A stretch of DNA of 64,000 nucleotides from Microvirga alba (GCF_015694465.1 NZ_JADQDO010000004.1:124001-188000), one strand, 5' to 3'; shown: positions 34,680-44,305, counted from the first letter of the stretch. Numbers and translations are program-made. The notes: a model not told the origin generated them from the letters alone.

Positions 34680-35762
34680 TCAGACGAGAGCCTGGGCGTT
34701 GATGGATGCCGGCGAATGATCTGCTGGCGCCTTGTCCCAGGCTTCAGCAAATACACGCGCTGCATTCTCTCCCATGATCCTGCGGATATCGGCGTCCGTG
34801 TAGCCGCGACGCGCAAGAAGGTCCGGCAGCGTCTCGAACTTCTGCTGACTATCGAACCCCTCCGAATAGACCGTCTCCCACACATAGGGGCCGACCATTT
34901 CCGGATAGTTTCGCTTCGTCCCATTCTCCCACTTCACCTTTGTATGCGGAAAAAGGTCTGTGCCGATTCCCACATGGTCGATGCCGACGAGTTGCACCAT
35001 GTAGTCAATGTGGTTGGCAAAATCCTCAACCGTCGGACGTGCCGATTTCGGCGAATGACAGAAGGGTGAATAGGGTGAGACGCCGACCATGCCACCGGTT
35101 GCGGCGGCTGCGCGAATCTGATCGTCCTTGATGTTCCGGGGATTCGGAGTCAACGCATAAGCGTTCGAATGAGTGAAGATAGCCGGTCCGTCATAGAGTT
35201 CCATCGCATCCATGGAGGTGCGATAGCCCACATGGGTCAGATCGAGCGCGATGCCGTTGTGCCGCAGCTCACGCACCGCCCGCTTGCCGATCAGGGTCAG
35301 ACCGTGGTCGGTCGGTTCCAGGCAGCCGGAGCCGAGAGCATTGGCTTCGTTGTAGGTGAGCGCCGCGCAACGGAGCCCGAGGCGGGCGAGGCACATGATG
35401 AGCCGCGTTTCGCGCCCAATGTAGTCGAGGCCCTGCGATCCCAGGATCACCCCGACGCGGCCACTCTGCCGCGCAGTCTCGATGTCGGCCCCCGAGCGTA
35501 CGTGAAGCGCACGATGGCTCATCTGATCGAACAGGCAAAGGCAATCGTAGAGTTCGACAAGCACCGGTTCGATATTCTCGACATGCGTGCCGATGCTGAT
35601 GTGCAGCACATCGATCCCCGCGCGAAGCGGCCCGTCGGCATAATCTGCGGGGCGCCCGGCCGGTGCCCCAAGCGTTCCGAGCGACCCTCCAAGCATGTCG
35701 AAGACCAGAAAGTCCTTCAGGGTGCTCTTGGCCGCTTCGCGTCGTACTGCAGTCTTGGACAT
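34680..35762 (-). CDS. Peptidase M19 (membrane dipeptidase) family protein, atypical metal site
   Basis: The 360-residue TIM-barrel protein belongs to the renal-dipeptidase family. Family landmarks seen are ALDLTHVG and AIFTHSNAYALTPNPRN (two zinc His) and HVGIGTDLF (catalytic Asp). The N-terminal HxD pair is absent (FDMLGGSLG) and the bridging Glu is Gln in VGVILGSQGLDYIG. One metal site should therefore be lost. Family members cut dipeptides with D- or unusual C-terminal residues and some beta-lactams. ATG 35762 is preferred over TTG 35777. It is divergent from the MocR gene; a second such protein lies at 43251. Confidence 0.85.
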   Translation of the reverse strand: MSKTAVRREAAKSTLKDFLVFDMLGGSLGTLGAPAGRPADYADGPLRAGIDVLHISIGTHVENIEPVLVELYDCLCLFDQMSHRALHVRSGADIETARQSGRVGVILGSQGLDYIGRETRLIMCLARLGLRCAALTYNEANALGSGCLEPTDHGLTLIGKRAVRELRHNGIALDLTHVGYRTSMDAMELYDGPAIFTHSNAYALTPNPRNIKDDQIRAAAATGGMVGVSPYSPFCHSPKSARPTVEDFANHIDYMVQLVGIDHVGIGTDLFPHTKVKWENGTKRNYPEMVGPYVWETVYSEGFDSQQKFETLPDLLARRGYTDADIRRIMGENAARVFAEAWDKAPADHSPASINAQALV

Positions 35763-36192
35763 CAAATCTAGCTCCAATGAGTGGTGTTCTCACGCACGAT
35801 AGGCGGAGAGGAAGGGATCGGTGTCACGGTTTTCCGGCGACGAGACCATGGGGCCGGCCCAACACTGAATCCGTCGGTTCTTAGTCGGATCGTTGATCGT
35901 CGAAGGTGGTTTCGAGTTTGCGGGGAAGAGTTGCGGCGATGGTCGATTCACCGCTCATCGTAGGCATGGCTACTGCTCCGCGGTGCCGCGCACTAGAACC
36001 ACCCACGTTGCGAACGGTGTGACGAAGCCGCAACGACGAAGATGCATCTGAACGCCTTTCACAGTGTGAATATGAGTGCAACGCTCGATCGGCCGCTCGC
36101 GGTTTCGAGCCATCGTCGATGTCGAAGTTGAGGCTAGACCTCGGCGCAAAGTTCAGTCAATGATGAATGTTCATAAACAAAAGGAGCCTCGC
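35763..36192. other. Intergenic region between M19 and MocR genes
   Basis: The 430 bases hold divergent promoters for the M19 gene and the MocR gene. TGTTCATAA at 36168-36176 recurs at 37735-37743 before the permease operon. Nothing else is recognised; short frames here, such as one at 35881-36081, look spurious. Confidence 0.4.
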
Positions 36193-37536
36193 GTGGAGGG
36201 CAAGCAAAATGTCCTCGCATTACTCGTCCGCAACGTTCCATTGCGTACAGCGCGCTCTTTGAGCCGCACGATCATGGACCTCGTAGCCGATGGCAAACTT
36301 GTGGCCGGGACGCGGATGCCTACGGTTCGCGACGTTGCCAATGCCATGGCGATGAGTGCGACGAGCGTGGCCATGGCCTGGCGCGAATTGGTGGACTGGC
36401 GCGTGCTCGAGACAAAGCGTCGGGGCGGCACGATTGTACTGGGGCCACCGCGCGCGCCACGAGCGGCGCGCTTCGATGCACTGACTTCGAAGGCCGCAAC
36501 CGTACCACTCAATCTCGGCTATACACTCAGCGACCCCAAACTGATCCCGCCGCTCGGCCCGGCACTCGCCGCAGCAGCGGCCGATCCAGGAATCAACGAC
36601 TACACGCCGGTGCCGATCAGTCCCGCACTGCGCGCGGTCGCGACTGACATGTGGCCGTTTCCACCCAAATTCCTGCTGGCGACGCATGGAGGCGTGTGCG
36701 CCATCGAGATGGCATTGAGAACAACCGTGCGCCCCGGCGACCGTGTGCTCGTCGAAGTGCCGTCGCTGCCGCGTGTGTTCGACATCCTGGAAGCAATCGG
36801 TGCGACGATCGTACCTTTGCCCAGAGTGAATGGCGGACCCGACCTCAACGTCCTTGCGCAGTCACTGCGCAGCCGTCCCGTCGCACTGGTTTACCAACCC
36901 TTCGGCCACAATCCGACCGGACTTTCGGTGACGGCCGACTGGGTCCATCAGGCCGCCTCCCTGCTGCGTGACGAGCATGTGGCAGTGTTCGAACTGGTTC
37001 TGTCGCCGCTGCTGCGTCGCAATCAAAGCCGAATTCGTTCAATCGGCCAACATCTTCCGCACTCGGTCGTCCACATCCAATCGTTCAACTTCTTCTTCGG
37101 TCACAATGTCCGGGTCGCTGTCGCCGGCGGCAGCGACTATTATATCGATCGTATGTGGCAGAGTTTCACCTTCTCCTCGCGATGGGTGAGTCGGGTTCTC
37201 CAGGATGCGGTAGCGTTTCAACTCACGGACCCAAGTGCAGGCGCGCATCTTCGACGCTTCATTGATACATGCTACTCTCGTCACGCCCTCTTCAGCGAGG
37301 CGCTCCGGGCAGTTGGATTCGAACTGCAGGAAACCGAGGGACCGATGATCTGGCTCCCCGTTCCGGACGAGAAACACGTTGCGGACGCCCTGCTCAAGGA
37401 TGGCATCATGACCTACGGTGGAAGCAACTTCTCACCAGTGCTGCTCGCCCAGGACTTTCTGTCTTTGAACGGCACGCTCCTGGCGGAGGGACACGCGCGC
37501 ATCGCCGACCTTCTTGCTCGCGCATGTGGCCGGTGA
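36193..37536 (+). CDS. MocR/GntR-type regulator with degenerate aminotransferase domain
   Basis: GTG 36193 is chosen because AAGGAG lies six bases upstream; ATG 36160 is the alternative. The 447-residue protein has an N-terminal GntR winged helix (MPTVRDVANAMAMSATSVAM, then AWRELVDW) and a fold-type I aminotransferase domain (YQPFGHNPTGLS). In MocR proteins PLP binds Lys in SFSK-type motifs; here the site reads SFNFFFGHNVRV, with Phe at 300. The DDY pair that holds PLP is ELV. PLP binding is therefore unlikely. It likely regulates the ABC operon that starts 285 bases downstream. Confidence 0.82.
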   Translation: MEGKQNVLALLVRNVPLRTARSLSRTIMDLVADGKLVAGTRMPTVRDVANAMAMSATSVAMAWRELVDWRVLETKRRGGTIVLGPPRAPRAARFDALTSKAATVPLNLGYTLSDPKLIPPLGPALAAAAADPGINDYTPVPISPALRAVATDMWPFPPKFLLATHGGVCAIEMALRTTVRPGDRVLVEVPSLPRVFDILEAIGATIVPLPRVNGGPDLNVLAQSLRSRPVALVYQPFGHNPTGLSVTADWVHQAASLLRDEHVAVFELVLSPLLRRNQSRIRSIGQHLPHSVVHIQSFNFFFGHNVRVAVAGGSDYYIDRMWQSFTFSSRWVSRVLQDAVAFQLTDPSAGAHLRRFIDTCYSRHALFSEALRAVGFELQETEGPMIWLPVPDEKHVADALLKDGIMTYGGSNFSPVLLAQDFLSLNGTLLAEGHARIADLLARACGR

Positions 37537-37820
37537 GCAAAGACAATTTCTGCCCAATGCTTCTATGATCGGATCGGTCGTGTCGATCGGAGGCCGCCGT
37601 GACGCGGCTGGGACGGGAGCGACGAACAACGCAATCGAATTCGAGAGTTCTCCAGCAGCGCATTCTCTTTGGCCGACGAACTGCGGTCAGGGAATTCAGA
37701 TCATCGTATCACAATTGATTTCGCGGCTCGTTTTTGTTCATAATCATATTCTATTGACCGTTTTCGACGATCGCTCTTACGGTTTGAACGGCGGAGTTCT
37801 GTCCGCTAGAAAACAACGCC

Positions 37821-38777
37821 ATGCTGAGATACCTCGCACGCCGCATCCTGCAGATTTTCCCCGTAGTTCTACTTGCGGTGATGATGAACTTTCTGCTCAT
37901 CAATTTGGCACCCGGCGATCCGGCTGTCGTGATGGCCGGCGAACACGCACCAGTCGAATACATCGCAGAACTTCGTAAATCGTATGGTCTCGATGCACCG
38001 GTGCTCGAGAGGCTCGGCACATATCTCGTCAAACTTATGCACGGCGACCTCGGTTATTCGTTCGCGTATCGACGCCCTGTGCTTGAACTGCTGCTGGAGC
38101 GAGCGCAGGCGACGATGCTGCTCGTGCTCATCAGTCAGTTCTTCTCCATCCTGCTCGGCACGTGGCTCGGCGCGTACGCGGCCCGGCACCACAACCGGAT
38201 TGCCGACAAACTCATCAGCTACGGCACAATCCTTCTCTACTGCATGCCTATTTTTTGGATCGGCATGATGCTGATCATGATCTTTGCGGTCAAGTTACAA
38301 TGGCTTCCGAGTTCGGGGATGACCAGCTTCATGTCCTTTGGCCGTCCACGTTGGATCGACATCGCCATCCACATGATCCTACCGGCGACGTGCCTCTTCC
38401 TGCACACACTCCCGATCTACGCCAAATTGGCGCGCGCCAGCGTGCTCGAAGTCGCTCGGGAAGATTTCATCACCACAGCGCGTGCGATCGGATTCTCCGA
38501 ACGGGTTGTCTATATGCGTCACGCCCTCCGCAACGCATTGTTGCCGACCGTAACCGTGGCCGGTCTCTCGTTGAGCGCCTTGCTGACCGGCGCATTGCTC
38601 GTGGAAACGGTGTTCGCTTGGCCGGGATTGGGGCGACTGATGTTCGAAGCGGTAAGCGCCCGCGACTATCCCGTTCTGATGGGCGGCTTTCTCTTCGCTA
38701 CACTCCTCGTCATCATCGGCAACTTCATCGTTGACGTGATCTACACTTATCTCGATCCTCGGGTGATCTACTCATGA
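37821..38777 (+). CDS. Dipeptide/oligopeptide ABC transporter permease (DppB-like)
   Basis: The 318-residue inner-membrane protein has about six membrane helices and the DppB/OppB opening MLRYLARRILQIFPVVLL, the extracytoplasmic APGDP motif and the coupling motif EDFITTARAIGFSERVV. It forms the membrane channel with the next gene. The stop overlaps the next start by four bases. It is the first gene of a five-gene operon downstream of the MocR gene. Confidence 0.93.
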   Translation: MLRYLARRILQIFPVVLLAVMMNFLLINLAPGDPAVVMAGEHAPVEYIAELRKSYGLDAPVLERLGTYLVKLMHGDLGYSFAYRRPVLELLLERAQATMLLVLISQFFSILLGTWLGAYAARHHNRIADKLISYGTILLYCMPIFWIGMMLIMIFAVKLQWLPSSGMTSFMSFGRPRWIDIAIHMILPATCLFLHTLPIYAKLARASVLEVAREDFITTARAIGFSERVVYMRHALRNALLPTVTVAGLSLSALLTGALLVETVFAWPGLGRLMFEAVSARDYPVLMGGFLFATLLVIIGNFIVDVIYTYLDPRVIYS

Positions 38778-39595
38778 GATCATTGGCGCGTGAGACACCG
38801 CTGATCCTTGGCCTTGCACTTCTGGCATTCATGGTGGCAGTCGCGCTCCTGGCGCCGGCACTCTATCCGAGCAACCCGCTGTTTTCCAACGCGCCGCCCA
38901 TGCAGCCGCCGGACTGGGCCTATCCGTTAGGCACCGACCATACCGGGCGCGATGTTGCCGCGATGCTTGCTTGGGGCACCCGAGTATCGCTGCTCTTTGC
39001 TTTCGGGGCCGCGGGCATCTCTCTTGTCTGCGGCACGGTGCTTGGCGCGATTTCCGGCTACTTCGGCGGCCTTGTTGACGACGTTCTATCTCGTCTGTTC
39101 GAGATGTTTAACATCGTGCCGCGCCTGTTCCTGATCATCCTCGTCGTCGCTGTCTTCGGATCCTATCTGTGGCTCACCGTGGCGATCGTCGGACTCACCA
39201 TGTGGCCGTCCAACGCACGCATCATGCGTGCGCAAGTGCTCACCTTGAAGTCACGTGGTTACGCCCAGGCCGCCATCGTGTCCGGTGCAGGTCCCTTCAC
39301 CGTGCTGTTTTCGCATGTCGTGCCCAACGGCATCGGACCGGTCATGGCGAACTCGATGCTTCAGATGGCTTATGCGGTGCTGACGGAGGCTGGTCTCGCG
39401 TTCCTGGGACTCAGCGACCCCAATATCGCGTCATGGGGACAAGTGCTCTATTGGGGCCAAGGCTTCATCGCCTCGGCGCCATGGATGATCATTTTCCCAG
39501 GCCTGGCCATCGCCATGTTGCTGATGTCGTTTCACCTCATCGGCGGGACGTTGCAGGAGCGGTTGGATCCGCGGCAGCAGGGAGCGATGGCCTGA
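38774..39595 (+). CDS. Dipeptide/oligopeptide ABC transporter permease (DppC-like)
   Basis: This 273-residue partner permease has about six membrane helices and the DppC landmarks YPLGTDHTGRDVAAML and YAQAAIVSGAGPFTVLFSHV (EAA-type loop). It is coupled to the upstream permease by ATGA overlap and stops one base before the ATPase start. Together with the DppB-like protein it forms the transmembrane pore. Confidence 0.93.
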   Translation: MRSLARETPLILGLALLAFMVAVALLAPALYPSNPLFSNAPPMQPPDWAYPLGTDHTGRDVAAMLAWGTRVSLLFAFGAAGISLVCGTVLGAISGYFGGLVDDVLSRLFEMFNIVPRLFLIILVVAVFGSYLWLTVAIVGLTMWPSNARIMRAQVLTLKSRGYAQAAIVSGAGPFTVLFSHVVPNGIGPVMANSMLQMAYAVLTEAGLAFLGLSDPNIASWGQVLYWGQGFIASAPWMIIFPGLAIAMLLMSFHLIGGTLQERLDPRQQGAMA

Positions 39596-39596
39596 C

Positions 39597-40601
39597 ATGT
39601 CACACCTCTTGGAAGTCGCAGGCCTCAGGATTGACTTTACAACCCGACGTGGATCGCTCGGCGCGGTCAACGACATATCGTTCACGCTCCGTGCTGGCGA
39701 GAGCCTCGGCCTCGTTGGAGAGTCGGGCTGCGGCAAGAGCACGACCGCTTATGCCCTGATGCGCCTGTTGCCCGGCAATGGTCGGATCACGGCCGGAAAG
39801 GTGCTGATAGACGGCAAGGATATCGTCGCCGCGAGTGAGGACGAGGTGCGCCGCATCCGCTGGCAGGACATCGCCATCGTGTTTCAGAACGCCATGACGG
39901 CGCTCAATCCGGTCCGACGCATCGGTGACCAGATGGTCGCCGCGCTCACGGAGCACCAACCCGTCAGCCGGGCCGAGGCGCTCGACCGGGCGCGAGCCAT
40001 CTTTGAAAAGGTGGGCCTCTCTCCTTCACGGCTCATGAATTATCCGCACGAGTTCTCCGGCGGCATGAAGCAGCGCGCGGTCATCGCGCTGGCCCTCATG
40101 TGCCAGCCGCGGATCCTTCTGGCGGATGAGCCAACGACCGCCCTCGACGTCGTCGCGCAACGCCAGGTGCTTGAGCTCCTTGCCGGCCTCAAAGCAGAGT
40201 TCGGGTTGAGCCTGATCCTGATCTCGCACGACATATCGGCGGTGGCCGAGCTCTGCGACCGGGTCGCCGTCATGTATGCCGGGCAGATCGCTGAGGAAGG
40301 TCCGACGCGCGAGACCCTTCTCAACCCACGCCATCCCTATACGCGCGGGCTCGTCGCCTCCATCCCATCGATCTATGACGAGATCACCACGCTCAGTTCC
40401 ATCGAAGGGGTGCCGCCCGACCTCGTGAACCCGCCATTGGCGTGCCGCTTCGCCCCACGCTGCCCTCACGCCCAGCCCATCTGCGCGCAGGTGCCGCCAC
40501 CGATGGTCGAGGTTGCGCCGGGCCGCCGGTCGCGTTGCCACTTCGCTACACAATTCGACGTGTTGATTGCCGGGAAGGAGATCGCCAATGTCCCGACTTG
40601 A
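39597..40601 (+). CDS. Peptide ABC transporter ATP-binding protein (DppD-like)
   Basis: This 334-residue nucleotide-binding subunit has Walker A GESGCGKST, the signature FSGGMKQR and Walker B LLADEPTTALD, followed by the oligopeptide-specific C-terminal extension with CRFAPRCPHAQPICAQVPP, a Cys-rich motif that binds an Fe-S cluster in Dpp/Opp ATPases. It pairs with the DppF-like ATPase encoded next. The gene overlaps its neighbour by 14 bases. Confidence 0.94.
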   Translation: MSHLLEVAGLRIDFTTRRGSLGAVNDISFTLRAGESLGLVGESGCGKSTTAYALMRLLPGNGRITAGKVLIDGKDIVAASEDEVRRIRWQDIAIVFQNAMTALNPVRRIGDQMVAALTEHQPVSRAEALDRARAIFEKVGLSPSRLMNYPHEFSGGMKQRAVIALALMCQPRILLADEPTTALDVVAQRQVLELLAGLKAEFGLSLILISHDISAVAELCDRVAVMYAGQIAEEGPTRETLLNPRHPYTRGLVASIPSIYDEITTLSSIEGVPPDLVNPPLACRFAPRCPHAQPICAQVPPPMVEVAPGRRSRCHFATQFDVLIAGKEIANVPT

Positions 40602-41568
40602 GGTGACACGGCTCGTCAAGACCTATCCGGTCAAGGTCGGCCTCTGGCGTCAAATCCGCAGCCGTCAGCCCAGCGTCCAGGCCGTCAGCAATGTCAATCT
40701 GACGATCGAACCGGGAGAGGTCGTAGGACTGGTGGGCGAGTCCGGATGTGGCAAGACCACTACCGGCAAGATGCTCGTGCGCCTGGAAAAGCCGACCGCC
40801 GGTTCTGTGCGCTTAGACGGCACCGACATCTTTCAACTCAAAGGCCGTGAGCTGCGTTCGTTTCGTCGCCGCATGCAAATGGTTTTTCAGGATCCCTACG
40901 ACACTCTTAACCCTCGTCGGTCGATCCTGGAGACCTTGATGCAGCCACTGCGCTATCTTGGCCTCGAAGCGTCGGCGGCCGCGCAGCGCGAGCGAGCTCT
41001 CGAGGCGCTCGACCACGTAGAGCTCGGCGCACTCGGCGATTTCAGCAATCGATATCCGCATCAATTGTCCGGCGGGCAGCGCCAGCGCGTTGCCATCGGC
41101 CGCGCGCTTGTAGTCGAGCCTGACATCATTGTCGCGGACGAACCGGTCTCGATGCTCGATGTGTCGGTCCGCGCCAGTGTTCTAAAACTCCTGCAACGCC
41201 TCAACCGCGAACGTGGAATCGGCATCCTTCTGATCACGCACGACCTGGCAACCGCCAAGTTTCTATGCGACCGGGTCATCGTCATGTATCTCGGCAAGGT
41301 CGTTGAAGAGATGCCGTCCTCCGCGATGCCACGCGCGGTCCGACACCCCTATTCGAAGCTTCTGCTGGCCTCCGTGCCCGATCTCCGGTCAGAGCCGTCC
41401 GGCCCACGCGAGCATTTGGACGGGGCAGCACCAAGCGCCATCGACCCGCCGTCCGGCTGCCGCTTTCACCCACGCTGTCCGTTGGCCGTACCCCGATGCT
41501 CTACCGAGGAACCATCGCTTCGTCCGATGGGCGAGGGCTCTCACATGGCCGCATGCCATGTCCTGTAA
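40588..41568 (+). CDS. Peptide ABC transporter ATP-binding protein (DppF-like)
   Basis: The start ATG 40588 has AAGGAG seven bases upstream; an earlier in-frame ATG at 40567 is less likely. The 326-residue protein has Walker A GESGCGKTT, QLSGGQRQR and VADEPVSMLD (a Ser in place of the usual Thr/Ala), and a Cys-containing C-terminal CRFHPRCPLAVPRC. It is the second ATPase of the importer and shares the oligopeptide-family tail. Confidence 0.93.
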   Translation: MSRLEVTRLVKTYPVKVGLWRQIRSRQPSVQAVSNVNLTIEPGEVVGLVGESGCGKTTTGKMLVRLEKPTAGSVRLDGTDIFQLKGRELRSFRRRMQMVFQDPYDTLNPRRSILETLMQPLRYLGLEASAAAQRERALEALDHVELGALGDFSNRYPHQLSGGQRQRVAIGRALVVEPDIIVADEPVSMLDVSVRASVLKLLQRLNRERGIGILLITHDLATAKFLCDRVIVMYLGKVVEEMPSSAMPRAVRHPYSKLLLASVPDLRSEPSGPREHLDGAAPSAIDPPSGCRFHPRCPLAVPRCSTEEPSLRPMGEGSHMAACHVL

Positions 41569-41586
41569 TGCAATGTCATGGAGTAA

Positions 41587-43173
41587 ATGCAGATGAAAAG
41601 AAGGACTTTTCTCTCCGGGATGGCGCTGCTGCCCGGCACTCTGATGTCGGCCCCTGTCCCGGCTTGGGCGCAATCAGGCAAAAAGACGTTCAAGGGAACT
41701 CTCGTCGTCGCGGCCTCACTCGATCCGAAGAACTTCAACACCAACTACGACACCTTCGGCGGCGCCAATTACATCAACTTCAACATTATGTCGAAGCTGG
41801 TGAAATATGACCACGTGAAGAATGAGATTTTCCCGGACCTGGCCACATCCTGGGAGATCGCCCCGGATCTGAAGACATATACCTTCAAGCTTCGGCCCGG
41901 TGTGAAGTGGCATGACGGCAAGCCGTTCACCTCCGCCGACGTGAAATGGACCATCGAGGATATCGTCCGAGAGGGCGACAGGGCGGCGACCTACAAGTTC
42001 GTCTCCGATATCGAGAGGGTGGAGACGCCCGACGATCTCACTGCCGTTCTTCGCCTAGCCCGCCCGAACGGGATCATCATACAGAATTTCGCAAGCTATA
42101 ACGGCTTCAATATTCTGCCGAAGCATCTCTACGAAGGATCGAGCGTCCGAGACAATCCGGCCAATCTGAAACCGGTCGGCACGGGACCGTTCAGGTTCGT
42201 CGAATATGTGGTGGGTAGCCACGTGCTGCTGGAACCCAACCCCAACTATTACGGCGAAGGCCCCTATCTGGAGCGCCTCGCTTTCCAGATCCTGCCAAAT
42301 CTCTCGACCGCGCTTATGGCATTGGAGGCCGGCCAGGTCGGCTACGTCACCGCGTCACCTCCGTTCGCTGATGCCGCACGGCTGAAATCCGTGAAAGGGA
42401 TCGCCATCGACTCGACCCCATCCACGATCGTGATGTGGTTCGGGTTCAATTTCGACAAGCCGATGTGGCGGGACATCAGATTGCGTCGAGCCGTCTCGAT
42501 GGCCATCAATCGTGACGAGCTCGTCGGAAAACTTTATCTGAACCTCGTGAAGCCAGCCTGGGGTCATTTCACCTCCGCCGTGCCATGGGCCAACGATGCC
42601 ACCGCACGCCAGCCGGAGTTCAATCTGGCGGAAGCCGAGAGACTGCTGGACGAGGCCGGTTACAAGAAGGGTGCCGACGGCATTCGCATGACCGTGCAAA
42701 TGATCGTCTTCCCCACCAATATTTGGGGCAGCGTCGAGCAGGCGCAGATGGTCAAGCAGCAATTGAGCGCTGTCGGCATTCGCGTCGACGTGAAGGTGGT
42801 CGAGTTCGCTCTGCGTGTTGAGGAGATCAACAAACGCGGATTCGATTTCGTGCATGGCGGCGGCACGCGCGGACCGGACCCCTCGGAGATGATCGACTAC
42901 TATGAGTCGAAGAGTTCACGGAACAACATGAAATACAGCAACCCCAAGGTTGATGAGTTGTTCATCGCCGGGCGAGCCAGCGTCGATCAAGGTGAACGCA
43001 CGAAGATTTACTCCGAGATCCAAAAGATCCTTGCAGCCGATCAGCCGATGGTCCCGATGGTGGAATACAGCTATCTGCGGCCCTATCGGCAGGAATATCG
43101 CGGCTTCTCGTGGCATCCCGAAGCTGCGGGAAAAGCCAGTGAGCACATGTACAACCTCGTGCGCCTGGCCTGA
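41587..43173 (+). CDS. Peptide ABC transporter substrate-binding protein (DppA/OppA-like)
   Basis: The 528-residue periplasmic protein has a twin-arginine-like leader (MKRRTFLSGMALL, from ATG 41587 or 41593) and the class 5 binding-protein fold with PDLATSWEIAPDLKTYTFKLR, VKWHDGKPFTSADV and RRAVSMAINRDELV. It delivers the substrate to the permeases encoded upstream. Its position between the ATPase and the second M19 gene links transport to hydrolysis. Related binders take dipeptides, nickel or N-acyl/opine-like compounds, so the ligand is open. Confidence 0.92.
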   Translation: MQMKRRTFLSGMALLPGTLMSAPVPAWAQSGKKTFKGTLVVAASLDPKNFNTNYDTFGGANYINFNIMSKLVKYDHVKNEIFPDLATSWEIAPDLKTYTFKLRPGVKWHDGKPFTSADVKWTIEDIVREGDRAATYKFVSDIERVETPDDLTAVLRLARPNGIIIQNFASYNGFNILPKHLYEGSSVRDNPANLKPVGTGPFRFVEYVVGSHVLLEPNPNYYGEGPYLERLAFQILPNLSTALMALEAGQVGYVTASPPFADAARLKSVKGIAIDSTPSTIVMWFGFNFDKPMWRDIRLRRAVSMAINRDELVGKLYLNLVKPAWGHFTSAVPWANDATARQPEFNLAEAERLLDEAGYKKGADGIRMTVQMIVFPTNIWGSVEQAQMVKQQLSAVGIRVDVKVVEFALRVEEINKRGFDFVHGGGTRGPDPSEMIDYYESKSSRNNMKYSNPKVDELFIAGRASVDQGERTKIYSEIQKILAADQPMVPMVEYSYLRPYRQEYRGFSWHPEAAGKASEHMYNLVRLA

Positions 43174-43250
43174 GACCAGAGTGGCCGGCAGCCTCCGGCG
43201 CCGGCCTTTCAGGCGGCTTCCATCGTCATCAACACTCAGGAATTGAACCG

Positions 43251-44279
43251 GTGTCCGATCTTCACCTGACTCCTGCCGAGGCCGAACGCGCCGAGGAACT
43301 GCACGCCTCATCCTTCATTCTCGACGGTCTCGGCGGTGCGCTCGTCAATCCCGAGCCGCCCACCGACGGTGGCCGCTCCTATATGGAGCGGATCCGCGAG
43401 TCCAACATTCGCATCACCCACGTGACCCTTGTGGCGCATGCGAAGGAATTCGAAGATGCCCTCGAGCAGATGTTCCACTACTTCAACCTGTTTCAGGTCT
43501 TGCCTGATCAGGTGCTGCACGTGAAAAGCGTCGGCGACATCGAGCGGGCGATCGCCCAGAAGAAACTTGGAGTCATCTTCGGCTTTCAGACGCCGACGCC
43601 GATCGACAAGCATTTCTGGCGCTGGACCATCCTGCACCAGCTCGGCCTTCGTGTCTGCCAGCTCGCCTATATGGAACCGAACCTGATGGCCGACGGCTGT
43701 CTGGAACCCGCCAATCGCGGCCTGAGCTATTACGGCATCCAGGCGGTCAATGAGATGAACCGGCTAGGCATCGTCATCGACCTCTCTCATGTGGGAGAGC
43801 GCTCCTCGCTGGAGGCGATCGAGAAAAGCCGCAAGCCTTGCATCTTCAGCCACTCCAACGCAAAGGCCGTCACGCCTTCTGCACGCAACATCACTGACGA
43901 GATGATCAAGTCAGTGGCGGCCAAGGGCGGCGTCGTAGGGTTGAGCCCGCACGGGTTCATGTCCCACAAGACTGTCGGCGTCCAGCCAACGATCTCAGAT
44001 TATCTCGATCATTTCGAGCATATCGCCAAGCTCGTTGGCACCGACCATATCGGCCTCGGGTCAGACGTGTTCGAGAAACCCAAGCTATCCTGGGAGACGA
44101 CGACGAAGCTGTTCTACAACAGCCCGTGGGTACGCGAGACGGTGCTCAACCGCGACTACGCCAAGGTGCAGCATGTGCGGAATCTGACGCGCGGGCTGGT
44201 CAAACGCGGGTTCTCAGACAGCGACATCAAGAAGATCCTCGGCCAGAACTTCTTGCGCGTCTTCCAAGCTGTCTGGTGA
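43251..44279 (+). CDS. Peptidase M19 family protein, atypical metal site (second copy)
   Basis: The 342-residue protein starts at GTG 43251 with AGGA upstream. It keeps VIDLSHVG and IFSHSNAKAVTPSARN (both zinc His) and HIGLGSDVFE, but lacks the N-terminal HxD (reads ILDGLGGALVNPE) and has Gln for the bridging Glu (GVIFGFQTPTPI). The same changes occur in the M19 protein at 34680. It follows the binding-protein gene and precedes the C45 gene in one operon. It likely acts on the imported compound in the cytosol; the reaction is unknown. Confidence 0.85.
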   Translation: MSDLHLTPAEAERAEELHASSFILDGLGGALVNPEPPTDGGRSYMERIRESNIRITHVTLVAHAKEFEDALEQMFHYFNLFQVLPDQVLHVKSVGDIERAIAQKKLGVIFGFQTPTPIDKHFWRWTILHQLGLRVCQLAYMEPNLMADGCLEPANRGLSYYGIQAVNEMNRLGIVIDLSHVGERSSLEAIEKSRKPCIFSHSNAKAVTPSARNITDEMIKSVAAKGGVVGLSPHGFMSHKTVGVQPTISDYLDHFEHIAKLVGTDHIGLGSDVFEKPKLSWETTTKLFYNSPWVRETVLNRDYAKVQHVRNLTRGLVKRGFSDSDIKKILGQNFLRVFQAVW

Positions 44280-44305
44280 GTTTCGAGATACTCGGAGGAA
44301 TAAGA

